From positions 31,510,022 to 31,574,021 of the forward strand of contig JAULJL010000010.1 in the NCBI GenBank assembly GCA_030761205.1: a stretch of DNA of 64,000 nt. The letters are read 5' to 3'. Below the pieces are notes generated by a model that worked only from the letters and a program-made list of their open reading frames with translations, was not told where the DNA came from and did not search any database. This document shows, one piece after another, positions 32,615-44,800 of the stretch (positions are counted from its first letter, which is position 1; the number at the start of each line of letters is the position of its first letter). The translations under genes and the position numbers were made by a program. This stretch comes from Fremontodendron californicum. Its lineage: Eukaryota > Streptophyta > Magnoliopsida > Malvales > Malvaceae.

Positions 32615-35600
32615 ATGGTACTCTTTAGTTTACTTATTTATTTCTAAATCTTTGTGTGTCATTTTAGTATCTTCCTGTATTTCTTAACAAGTTCATAGTT
32701 ATGGACTAGATTTAGCTGTATTATTTGACCGACTAAAAGAAAGGAAAATTATTATTCTTTAATTATTCAATCTTTTTTCTTATATATATATATATATTCT
32801 GATATCATGCGTGTGTATGTTCATCTGTAATTTCTGTAGATTGGCAATAGTTCTGATGTGGATGCTGATAATCTTGACTGGGATACCGAAGATGATCTGG
32901 AAATTGATAATTATGCGATCCCCTGCCGCTCGGGATTGTCACTTCCCCATGCAGAAGCTGTTTTGGGCTCGGCAGAGGTACATGCTCTTATGTAATTAGT
33001 TCACATGGCATTCTGGAATAGTATTGCGTTGCTTTATTAATCAGGATCTTAACCTGCAAATTGTTTTAATGATTATAAGGATGGTGTATGATGGAATTTT
33101 CTTTCATTTTTAATTTTCAAATAAAAATTATACATTTGGTTAGTGACATTAACTGATGAGTTTCTGTGGGAATTAGCTGAGATGATGGAGCATTAGGTGA
33201 CCTTTTAGGCAATTTTTACTGGAGGCCTCTGTAATTTTGCATCTCCTTTTCATGTACTGCTTTATTCTGAACTTTTTCTTCTATTGGAAGCTTGAATCTG
33301 TCATTGATATTCTATTTAGTTGGTGATGTTACTGAAGTGTTTGGCTCAAATTTCATCGATTTGCCTCCAGTGCAGTAAAAATGTTGCATTTATTGATCGA
33401 GCTCAACTCTTTTGACTTTGGTGTCTACCCCAATTATGCTCAAATATGCTACCTATGTTTGCAAACATTAGTCTTTTCTCTTGTAGTTAACATGTAACTT
33501 TTCCAGGCTTGTAATGGTTAACAGACAAAGTAATTTCATAACTAACTCATCGTTAACTTTTACTGTCTCAAGGCGAGCTCATCTGCAGATTCTCCCAATT
33601 CCAAGATAATTGATCATTTTGTCGGAATGGGGTTTTCAAAAGAAATGGTTGCCAAAGTGATTGAAGAAAATGGTAAAGCTTCTAGGTCTTTTTTACTTAG
33701 AGCACAAGTTTCAACCTTAAACTCATTTATAATTCTGCTTTGACTGTTGTCCAGGAGAGGAAAACTCAAACTTGATACTTGAAACTCTCCTTCAGTGCTC
33801 GGTGAGTTATTGTGTATGTCCTTCTAAGATGCTTATAATTACTACATGCATCATGATGCTAGAAAGTTGCTGCACATGCTCTTGGCAGAATTTTACTGTT
33901 AAATTGTTGATTTTTTAGATTGCAGATTTCATAACATTATTAATGCTTGATTCCCCTTTTTGGTATGAAGGCAAGCTCATTACCTAGTTCTTCCAATTCC
34001 AAGTTGATCGATCATTTTGTAGGGATGGGGTTCTCTGAAGAAATGGTTGTCAAAGTGGTTCAGGAAAACGGTAATGGTCCTTTCTCATTTCATTAGACAT
34101 CAGTTTTCACCTCAACAACTTTAGCTGTGATCCTGTTCTTTATATTTTCAGGAGAGGGAAATACAGATTCCATATTGGAGACTCTATTGACGTATTCGGT
34201 AAGTTATACATCTGAACCTTGTTTCTAGTCCCTTTGTTTAGAAAGCATTTTTCGAAGCACACTTTTGTATGTGAGACAAACCAGTTTGCTTGAATAGTAA
34301 TCTTGATTTTAATGCAATCGCAAACCTACATATTCAGTGGTTCAGGTGATATTTGCCAATCCTTCGCAAATAGAATTGTCTTTGCAAGTTGTTGGAGTAT
34401 CTTGCAAAGGAGTTGTTTATTCTCTCTGTGCAGTGATGAATGACCTGTTTAAATTTTGCAGGCTATTGAAAAACCTGCTCCCGTGCAGCAAAATGCTGAT
34501 TCTGGTAACTGCTCATCAGATTACGAAGGGAGTTTGCTGGATGATTTCTCTGATTTTGATAGTTTTTCTGAGACTGAGGTATCTAAACTCTAATGATACA
34601 TTGATTATTTCATTTACTCAATTTGCAGACATTTCTAAAAATTATCTTCTATGCCGATGAGAAAATTTTAATCTTCAAGTTGTTGTGCTTTTCATTTTTT
34701 CTAGCCGCATGGATATATAATATAATGTGGCCTTTAGTCATTGAATTTGCATTTATATAGTTGCTATAGTTGCAGATGATTTTAATCACCTTATACTTGC
34801 AGATGATTTGTGTATGTTTTTGCTTTTTATATTTCTATGTTCCAGGAAATCATGAATCCTGATTCTGATGAGGAGAGAAAATTGTTACACTTGACAAAAA
34901 TGGGGTACTCAGAGGCGGAGGCTTCAATAGCCATGGAGAGATGTGGTGCATGTTTTTTTTTTTTTTGTTCATATTTTTAATATTTCTTTGCATGTTATTC
35001 TCGCTGATAGTATGTAGGATATCAAAGTTTCAATTGGATAGGAAAAAGGATACTAGGAAGTTCCACTGTATTTAACTGCATGTATTGAAAATGGTGAACT
35101 TTCATATTTATCATCTTTGATTGAACATAAAGAAAAAAAAAATTGTCATTTTTGTTCTACTGTAGAATAGAATGTAAAGATCAAGTCTTAATAAATTTGC
35201 CCAAATTTTTGTAGAGAATCCCGAGTGTTCAACTAGAACCTTTTAGGTAGCACCCTTGGGGCTTCAATTTTTATAGGAGAAGGTTTTTGTGATACTTCTT
35301 AGGTGTTATCCTGCAGGGCCTTTTTTAAGTTGTAAGAGAGTGTGGCGTAGTTAAGAACTCAGGTTATATCTTAACATTAACTCTTTAATATTGCAGGTCC
35401 AGACTCCTCAATTGCAGAGTTGACAGACTTTATATGTGCTGCTCAAATGGCCAAGGCTGCTGATGCACTTTTTCCCCTTGAAGACAAGGTAGTTTCTTTC
35501 CTTTTTCTAATAATGAGTGTCCTTAGGGCACTCTTTAAGATTAGTTAATATACTATTTATAGTAATAATATTGTACTAAATATAGATGTTGACAATTTTA

Positions 35601-37988
35601 TTCATCCCTTTCAATACATCAGATAAAAATATAACTATATATAGTAACTTTAAAGAGTACCATTAGGGCACTCGTTAGCAAAATCTTTTCTAATAACTCA
35701 GACTTGTAATACTCTTTCTAAATCTTTTGTAGTTTGTTCTTTCTTATTTACTTTTTAATAAACAGTATGTCAACTTGCTGCAGTTTTCCTCGTACTACTT
35801 TCAGTAAAAGACTTACACCAATGATTTTGTTTCCATCTAATTTTACAGAAGCCATTCAGCAATGACTCTAATCACAAGAAAAGGCGAAACTTGGACTATG
35901 ATTTGTGGAAAAGGAAGAAGCAGATGAAGCTCGAAAAGAGGCTTAATGAAGTTGATGATGCACTTCATCTTCCAAATCCAATGATTGGTTTTGGGACCCC
36001 TACTGAATCAGATCAGATAACTAATAGAACACTTCCAGAAGCTGCTATTGGGCCTCCTTATTTCTACTATGAGAATGTAGCACTTGCTCCAAAAGGGGTT
36101 TGGAGCACCATTTCTCGGTTCTTATATGATGTGGAGCCAGAGTTTGTTGATTCGAAGTATTTTTGTGCTGCTGCAAGGAAAAGGGGCTATATTCATAATC
36201 TGCCAATTGAGAATAGATTTCCCCTTCTTCCATTTCCACCACGCACCGTACATGAAGCTTTTCCATTAACGAGGAGATGGTGGCCTTCTTGGGACACAAG
36301 AACAAAGTTGAACTGCATACAAACAGGCATAGCGAGCGCAAGATTGACGGATAGGATCCGCAAGGCTCTTGAAGATTATGATGGTGAACCACCTTTGAGT
36401 GTCCAAAAGTTCGTTCTTGAACAATGCAGGAAGTGGAATATGGTTTGGGTTGGAAGGAATAAGGTTGCTCCACTTGAACCTGATGAAGTGGAAATGCTTT
36501 TGGGTTTCCCTAGAAACCACACAAGGGGAGGAGGAATTAGTCGGACCGATAGATATAAATCGCTTGGTAACTCATTTCAGGTGCGTGATTCTTCCTTTCT
36601 TTTTCATGTTCTTTGACAATTTTTTTTGTATAACACTAATTGAAACACAGGAATGTCATCAATGTTGCAAAAAAATTTAGAATGCAAAGTATTTAAACTA
36701 TTTCAAGTGATTACCCAAAATTTGAAGTAATTCTTTTCAGTGTTATCAAAGACGTAAAGCGCACTTTAAGCGTTAGAATCCTTATATTGTTTGAGACGTA
36801 AGGCGCAAAAAAAATGCTCACTTAAGTGAAGTAAGAAACAATATGTATATGTTTGTGTTTTTGTATGTGTGTTTTTGTATATATATAAAATAAGCTTAAT
36901 ATACATAAATATAATAATAAACTCTAAAGAGTGGTCCAATTTTATCTACAAAAGAGGTAAAATTTTCTCTCTTTTATTGGCCAATATGCATGATTTCTTA
37001 ATGATCCCATGTTTGTTGTTTTTTTTGTGTGGCTAAATCCAATGATCGATTTATTAAGATATCAATCGTACACGAAATTATAAAAACGTATAAAACTAAT
37101 TAATTTTTCATAAATGTAAGTTAATATTCTTCTAAAAAAATATATAGTAAGTTATTATACAATAGTCCGATTTAATACTCAAATATATATAGTAAGTTAT
37201 TAAAACATGTTTGTTGTTGAATACTCAAATATTGAGAAGTAGAGAATTTGATATTATCCCATTTTTTACTAGTAAAGGTACATAGCCAATGAAAAAAATT
37301 TAAAATAAAAGAAATTAAAAAAAACTTCAATTAGGCGGATTTTTTTTTGCACCTATAGTCGTAAAAAAAAACGTGTCTAAACGCATCAAGCGTGCGTCTT
37401 ATCAAATATACTTAGTCCTAAAGGGTTTGATGTGCTTTTATTGTCAGGCGCTAAGGCGCGACACCTTAATAACACTGAATCTTTCATTTTGTTTTCCCAT
37501 GTACACGAAGTCTATGGTTGTGGTGTTTATGCTTATAGAATAACATATTTCAGGTTGACACAGTGGCTTATCATTTATCGGTTTTAAAAGACATGTTCCC
37601 AGCTGGTATCAATCTCCTATCTCTTTTCTCCGGGATTGGTGGTGCAGAGGTTGCCCTCCACCGACTCGGTATCCCTTTAAAAAATGTAGTATCAGTGGAG
37701 AAATCGGAAGTGAACAGAAACATTGTTAGGAGTTGGTGGGAACAAACTAATCAAAAAGGGACTTTAATTGACATACCAGATGTGCAAGAACTTAACGGTG
37801 ATCGGTTGGAGCAATTGATGAATACATTTGGTGGATTCGATCTTGTCGTTGGTGGGAGCCCTTGTAACAACCTTACTGGTAGTAACAGATATCATCGAGA
37901 TGGACTCGAAGGTAAAGAATCTTCCCTCTTTTTCGATTATTGTCGAATACTAGACTTGGTTAAATGTATAACTGCAAGGAATCAATGA
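32615..37988 (+). CDS. DRM2: DRM2-type de novo DNA cytosine methyltransferase
   Basis: Adds methyl groups to cytosine in all contexts, guided by 24-nt small RNAs in RNA-directed DNA methylation. Eleven coding exons: 32615-32617, 32840-32977, 33573-33672, 33755-33801, 33971-34070, 34152-34198, 34462-34578, 34846-34945, 35397-35488, 35849-36580 and 37554-37988. They give 636 aa (Arabidopsis DRM2 is 626). Three UBA domains each contain an MG(F/Y)S motif. The methyltransferase domain has the rearranged order: PPYFYYENVALAPKGVW and RGGGISRTDRYKSLGNSFQ come before LLSLFSGIGG (motif I). The catalytic SPC lies in GGSPCNNLTG. The ATG is the last three bases of its exon, with an in-frame stop at 32603-32605 upstream. 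Nuclear. Confidence 0.95.
35508..35690. mobile_element. Probable Mutator-type MITE in a DRM2 intron
   Basis: Inverted segments GGGCACTCTTTAAG on the left and, read from the right on the other strand, GAGTGCCCTAATGGTACTC resemble the element at 29473. TTTCTAATAA occurs on both sides and could be the target duplication, but then the left terminus is shortened. Edges are uncertain. Confidence 0.45.
36738..37477. mobile_element. Non-autonomous hAT element in the last DRM2 intron
   Basis: Begins CAGTGTTATCAAAGACGTAA and ends AACACTG; the reverse complement of the end is CAGTGTTATTAAGG. Subterminal GGCGC/GCGCC words are present near both ends. Flanks ATTCTTTT and AATCTTTC match at six of eight. 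About 740 bp with no coding capacity. Confidence 0.7.
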
Positions 37989-38285
37989 TTTCATGTAAAG
38001 GGTCTTAGAATTTTTTTTTTCTTGCATCCTCAATGTTGTCTGAACATAACATTGAAAATTTGAAATAATGTCTGACATTGTTTCCAAATTCATGTTAACA
38101 TCAAATTCAAATGGAAAGTTGAAGTGAATAAAGTTGATGGAAAAGTTGTCGGATTATGTTTTCAGTAAATATATTTATCATTGGGGGTATCTTTCCAGTT
38201 TACTCTGAATATTACACTCTGTTCTGAATATTACACTCTGTTTGGACGATGAGAAAGAAGGGTGGTAAGGAATTGGTTGTATCTA

Positions 38286-38680
38286 GGGCTGAGAAAAAAA
38301 TCGAGAAAATTAATAATCGATTCGAATCTCGTGTTCGGTTTGGGTAATAATTAAGTTTATTCGATTCAGTTCGGTTTTCGGTTTATAAGTTAAAAATCAC
38401 AATTATCCGATCCGAATCGAATTTTATTTTTTAATTATTTTTTATAATATAAAAATAAATATTTTATTTTTAAATTAGTGAAAAAAAACTAAAAAAATAC
38501 TATTAAAAAAATATAATTTTTAAAAATTTTAAAAATCGATGAACCGAATTAAACCAAACCGATGAAATCCGGTTTGGATCGGTTCAATTTAAAAAAAATC
38601 ATAATATTGCATATTAACTGTAATTTTTTTAAAACCGAATCGAATTGAAACGTTAATATCTGCGGTTTCATTAGTTCATG
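38286..38680. repeat. CCGAATCGAA-rich dispersed repeat
   Basis: Starts near CTAGGGCTGAGAA and is filled with GATTCGAATC, CGGTTTTCGG and CCGAATCGAATT words that can pair internally. It resembles hAT-type MITEs elsewhere in the window, but no matching right terminus or duplication was found. Confidence 0.4.
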
Positions 38681-39061
38681 TTAAAAAACAGGTGCTTTTT
38701 TAATTATGTTTTTTCAGGGCTTTTATTTCTCGAAAGAAAATGGTGAATGCTTGAATAGGCTCAAACCAAGTCCAAAAAAACTTAAATATTCATCACAAAT
38801 CAGCCCATCTCAAGCTCATAGAAAACACCTAAGGGATTTTTTTTTTTTTTTTTTCTTTCTAAACCTATCAATTTTGGGCAGGCACAATATGAAATCATTT
38901 AATAAACATAAAAATAATATAATAAATATAATAATATATAAATATGATTAATAAGATAATATACGTATCATATTTATATTTAAAATTTTGATATATTTAA
39001 TAATTTGTGTTGTGTTCATTATATATTTGATGACTTAAAAAATATATATAATTGTTAAACA

Positions 39062-40256
39062 TCTAACATATACATAATTTTGGCTACAAGACTCCTTAGT
39101 TGGATGACATGTGTTTTTTTGAGGACAAAGAAATAATTCTTTTATTCCATAAAGATAGTTTTGAAATTTCAATTTTAGCTACAAGACCTCTTAGTTGGGT
39201 GACATGTGTCCTTTTGAGGATAAAAAAGGAATTCTATTATTTGTTAAAAGATAGTTTTGAAATTTTATGTACAAAGAGTAAAATTAAAAAAAAAAAAACT
39301 CAAGAGATGAAGATAGGTTTTAAGAGAGGAACGGAAAAATGAGAAAAAAAGGAGATCAAAGGGATAAATGGTTAGGATCTTATCTTACTGTAAAATTGAT
39401 GGTTGAAAATTTTAAATTATTCAAGATATTTATGATAAATCAACAAAAAAACAAAATAAAACAACATTTCTGACAAATAAAAAAACAAAAATAAAACAAT
39501 GTCTCAATTCAACCAAAAAAAAACTAAAAGTTTTTCTAATTTTTCACACATTGACCCGCGGTTTGCATGCTTGATCCTCGATGATTTTTTATTTATTTTT
39601 CAAAATTTTAATTATTTTAATATTTGTAAAGTTTTTGATCTTTTATAATATTTTAAAAAATAATAAATTAATAAAATACAAATTGTAATTTTATTTTATT
39701 ATTGTTCTTTTATTATTTTTATATTTAAAAAATTAAATAGGCAAAATAAAAATATAAAAAATAGGTCAGTAGCTCATTAATTTAGCACAAAAGGAAAAAA
39801 AATTCAATATTTTTTCAACTTAAATAAAAATTTATGAAATTTAATTATAATAAAAATAATATATTTTGAGATTATATTTTAAATAATGATTTTATTTCAC
39901 AATTACATTGTCAAGTTAATAGAATTTGATAACATGAAAATTAATATATTTTTATATCATAAATAAAATAATATATGTTATAAAATAAGATGTAAATATT
40001 TTAAAAGATAAATAATACATACAAATACATTTGTTTTATGTACTTTTATAAATAAATTTTTTTCACATATTTAAATTTTATAATTAATAGAATATGATTA
40101 TATTTATATTAATATATATTAAAATTTAAATAAATTTAAATAAATAATAATTATTTAATATAATATAATTTAAATTTATTTATAATTATTAATTTAATTA
40201 AAAAAGTTATAAATATTAAAAAACTCTCCTAACGAAGCGGGAGGGGGAAATTCTAG
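39062..40256 (+). mobile_element. Putative non-autonomous Helitron (1.2 kb)
   Basis: 5' end A/TCTAACATATACATAATTTT. The 3' end has a hairpin CTCCTAACGAAGCGGGAG, then GGGGAAATTCTAG/T. TC start, CTAG end and a hairpin about ten bases upstream all follow the Helitron pattern. A direct repeat of about 95 bp (GCTACAAGAC-TCTTAGTTGG) sits near the 5' end at 39082 and 39178. It has no coding capacity. Confidence 0.62.
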
Positions 40257-40779
40257 TTAATAGATAATCCTTTGTCAAATGATTTTTTCTTAAAAACAGA
40301 AAATCTCTTTTCCTAAAAAACAAGGTTTCCCTTTATTCCCAATTATCACTCTTTTTTTTTTTAATATGTAAAAGTCTAAGTGATCAAATACTCAAATGCA
40401 GTAATCTTAGATTTTAACCACGGTCAAATTGACCACTTAACCACGGTGAAAAAAAATCCAATCACTTTCGTTTATTTTACTTTAATTAAAATTAGAATTT
40501 CTCTATAAAAAAAAAGATACTAATAATTTTCGACATTACATAAATATAAATATATAATATTAAAAAAAATATATATAATATGATATAAAAAATAAAATAT
40601 TTACAATATAAATACACGAATAAATTAAAAAAAAAATATATATATAACAACTAAAACATGATAAGATATAAAAAAAACATAAAAATAATATAATACACAA
40701 ATATATTAAAACATAATTAAAATATTAAAATTTATATAATATCGAAAAAATAATAACAATTAACTATATACACGATTCT

Positions 40780-41844
40780 TACAAGGTCTGCGTAATTGCT
40801 ATTATTAGACTATAAGACGCCTTTGCTATTCATCCTTTCTCTCCTCTCTTCCCACTTTCTTTCTCTACCCTTTTTTTTTTCATTTCTTTAAAAGATAAAC
40901 ACAGCAAAGAAAAAGAAGGGAGAGAGAGAGAAAAAAGGGAACCAAAAAATAGCAAAAATTAAAATTTTATTTCTTCTAAAAAAACCCAAACTAAAAGAGC
41001 GATTCTCGCTTCATCTTCCCCGAAACGACTCCGTCAGGTACTTCGATCTCCATAAATTCTCTTTGAGTTTCTTAGATCTGAATTTCGTTTTTAAACTTTT
41101 AGATGCCAATCTCGATCCCCTCAAAAAATTGGTAGAAGGTGGATTTTTAGGGTTCTAAATTCTAACTTACTATTTTTTCCAATTGTCTTTTGATAATTTG
41201 CATGCTGGTTAAGTTAGGGCTAGGGTTTTGATTGTTTAGTGATAAAATATGACTAGAAGAATTGGGCTTTTCATGTTGGTCTTGAATCTGGGATCTGATT
41301 GAATGTGAATCATCTGGTTGTTGGAATTGTTTTTTCTTATTATTTTTGAAGTTTTAAGATTGATTGAGCTCAGTTTTATGCTTTACAGGGCATTTTTGGA
41401 TCTGGAAATTGAAAATGTTAAGATTTTGCATTAAATTTTTAGCTTTGTATTGGTTGTTAGAAGAGCCAGTTTAAAGGCAATTACGTATCTTAGTTCGTCT
41501 GTCTCAGAAGTTATTTTCTCATACACTACCTTATGTTTCTTAGAATCCAAATGCATATTTTTCTTTATGGCTTGGTTTATTGCTCCTTTTTCTACCAATT
41601 TTTTGATGTTTGCTTTTTTTCTTCCTAAAAAGTAGCTAAAAGGGAGAAAGTAGTAAGTGGTAAAAGGCAAAAATAATGAATGATTACTAATGAAAAAAGA
41701 CTAAAACGCAAGATCAACTCATGGTTTTTGGTTCTCCAAGAAGTTTTCCCTCTGAGTTTGTATTTATGGTTCCTTTTATTAGTTTCTCATTTGTACCTTT
41801 TGGAATTTTTGGAGCTTGCAGATTTTTTTGGGGCTTTTCTTTCT
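40780..41844 (+). promoter_or_regulatory. Helicase promoter, 5' UTR exon and leader intron
   Basis: A CT-rich stretch (40825-40870) and a GA run (40918-40932) precede a leader exon ending at CCGTCAG/GTACTTC (41037). The coding exon starts after GCTTGCAG at 41822, giving a 784-bp leader intron. The ATG at 41845 is 23 bases into that exon. Confidence 0.6.
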
Positions 41845-44800
41845 ATGGCTGCTGCTGCGACTGCTTCTGGTGGTCCACGATATGCTCTGCCAGACCCGAC
41901 TCTTCCCAAACCATGGAAAGGCCTAGTTGATGGTAAAACTGGTTATCGCTACTTTTGGAATCCGGTAACAAATGTCACGCAATATGAGAGGCCTACAAGT
42001 GTAGATTCTGTTCCAAAATTTTCCTCTGTGCCTATAAGTTCTTCAGTTCAAGTTCAGAAATCTTCTGAAGGACGTTGTAGGTATAGTCCTGACAAGGAAA
42101 ATGATTGGTATGGAAGAGGCAGCAATGCTGTATCAAAACTTGAGTCAGTATCAAGGAGTGACCAGGTGTTTGTTCTACTTCTCTCCTCTAAATCAGGCAC
42201 TTGATTGATACAGTTTTTCTTGTCAGTCTTACTTGACGAAAATAGTACATTTGTCTTAACTTGTTGAGTACTAAAGTATGTCTCTTTTCTTTCTGGTGGC
42301 TAAACTGTTCATTTTTGTCACATTTGATTTTGTGACTTGGATTCATGTTTTCATCCCTAGCTACTTGTAATTTTTTTATATTAGACTAATAGACTATCAA
42401 ATTTCTTAAAGCTTGGGTTTTTCAAAATTACAAAAGTTCAAGCATCTGAAGTGGGAATTTATGAATAGGTGTATATTTGTTTTTCTACGTAGGATTAATT
42501 TAATGTTCTTAATTTTGCATAGAATGCAAGAGGTGGGCCAGTTCATTCCCATACTACACCTAATGGGACTTCCAGCTCTATGATTGGAGGATCTTCTGCT
42601 AGAGGACATGGATCAGCGGCTGGGGAAAGTAATTTGTCTGGTGATGCTTATCGCCTTCAGCATGAGATAACAGTAACTGTGAGTATCTAGGTGATAATTA
42701 CAGTTTATTTTTATGTTCATTCAGAGACTTTAGCTTCTGAAAATCTTTTCGTGCTTGGGGCATTACTATCCCTTGTGACACAAATTGTTTTTTTTTCTTT
42801 TTTTTTTCTTTCTTTCTTTCTTAAATCTTGTCAGGGAGATGAAGTACCCCTGCCTTTTTCATCATTTGAATCTACTGGCTTTCCTTCTGAGATACTTAGA
42901 GAGGTCTGCTATTCTGCTTCCCCTTTCTTCTTTTGGTCTTTATAACATTGATGGACTTGAAAGTTGAATATTGTAAGTTAGTCGAACTATGCAAGTTGAG
43001 TGTTTCTTGTGCGAAGTTCTATGATTGCTGGAGGTCCCAATGTTGAGTGTCAGACTCATGTTAATTCTTTTGTCATCTTTACTTTTTGTCGCAGATGCGA
43101 TATTTGCTCCTCGGAGGGGCTAAATGTCGTATGCTGTGGTGCCCTCTGGGGGGGGCCTTGCTTATAATTTGAGGCGCCCTTGTATGGTGGACCAAATTTT
43201 GGGAAGGGCTTACTGAATGACCCAAGTTCGTGGCCGGGACTGCTGTAGGTGATGATTTATTCTGCCACTCGGTCTGAACTGAAGAAGAGGCCTCCTCCTG
43301 TTCCAGCTTGCATCAGCAAGCATTGGCTGCTTGCATATGGGGGATGATGCTTCTTCTGACATAAGCCACTCCTCTATAACTCCTAAAAGAAAACCATAAG
43401 TCTTGAGGGCAGTACTTCTGCTCACGGAGGTTGCTGGATTTTGTTTTTGCTTTTAATAGGTACACAATGCTGGGTTTTCTGCTCCGACTCCAATTCAGGC
43501 TCAGTCATGGCCAATTGCATTGCAAGGTAGAGACATAGTGGCCATTGCGAAAACAGGTTCTGGGAAAACATTGGGTTACCTAATTCCTGGATTTATGCAT
43601 CTCAAGCGTCGCCGTAATGATCCTCAAATGGGTCCAACTGTGTTAGTATTGTCACCAACAAGGGAGTTGGCTACTCAGATACAAAATGAAGCACACAAGT
43701 TTGGGAAGTCATCAAGAATTAGTTGCACAGTATGTTTACCATTCTTTGAGTCACAGGACATCAATTTGTTCTAAATTTTTTTGTAGTTTTTTATCGTCTT
43801 CCAATTTCAATGAGAATGTTATAATTTTTCTAGGGATGCTCCACCAATTATATTTTAACATAGAACCTTTCAAAGGTGAAGGGGAATTATGATTTGTTAC
43901 TGATGTGAGTTGTCATGTTTATGTGCAGTGTTTGTATGGAGGAGCACCAAAGGGACCTCAGTTGAGAGAGATTGAGAGAGGAGTAGATATCGTGGTTGCC
44001 ACTCCTGGCCGGTTAAATGATATTCTAGAGATGAGGAGAATCAGCCTTCATCAAGTTTCTTACCTTGTGTTAGATGAGGCTGATCGCATGTTAGACATGG
44101 GTTTTGAACCTCAGATACGGAAGATTGTGAAAGAAGTTCCTGCTCGCAGGCAGACTCTCATGTACACGGCAACATGGCCAAGGGAAGTCCGGAAAATTGC
44201 AGCAGATCTACTGGTAAATCCTGTTCAGGTCAACATTGGCAATATTGATGAGCTTGTGGCAAACAAATCTATTACGCAGGTTTGAACTCCATTACTGCTA
44301 ATCCTAATTTAATTTAAAGCATATTTGGGAATCTGACAGTTATTTAATACTTTTTATTGTGAATGAATGGTTACTTCTATTACATAGTTGCTGAGAAATT
44401 TATCATTCTGATATCTTGCAGTATGTTGAAGTATTATCACCAATAGAAAAGCACAGAAGATTGGAGCAGATACTGCGCTCCCAAGAACCAGGATCCAAAA
44501 TTATTATTTTTTGTTCAACTAAGAAGATGTGTGATCAACTTGCTCGCAACCTTAGTCGACAGTTTGGAGCTGCTGCTATCCATGGAGACAAATCTCAGGC
44601 TGACAGAGACTATGTGCTAAGTCAGTTTCGCACTGGGAGGTCACCAGTGCTTGTTGCTACTGATGTTGCTGCTCGGGGATTGGACGTTAAAGACATCAGG
44701 TAGGGGTTGGGATTTCTGATACATGGTTCCATTGCTTTATACTTCTATAGCGTAAAGGATACATTTATGTTAATGCAGGAAACTCTTGGGTCTTTAATGT

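Larger units (their letters stand above)
37989..40779. other. Intergenic between DRM2 and the helicase
   Basis: Holds the DRM2 3' flank, a CCGAATCGAATT-rich repeat (38286-38680), a Helitron (39062-40256) and AT-rich filler. No coding exon seen. Confidence 0.6.

Noticed and set aside
43210..43425. Minus-strand open frame within helicase intron 4
   Set aside because: No recognisable domain. It is in the GC-rich intron island, for which a sense-strand exon is the better idea.
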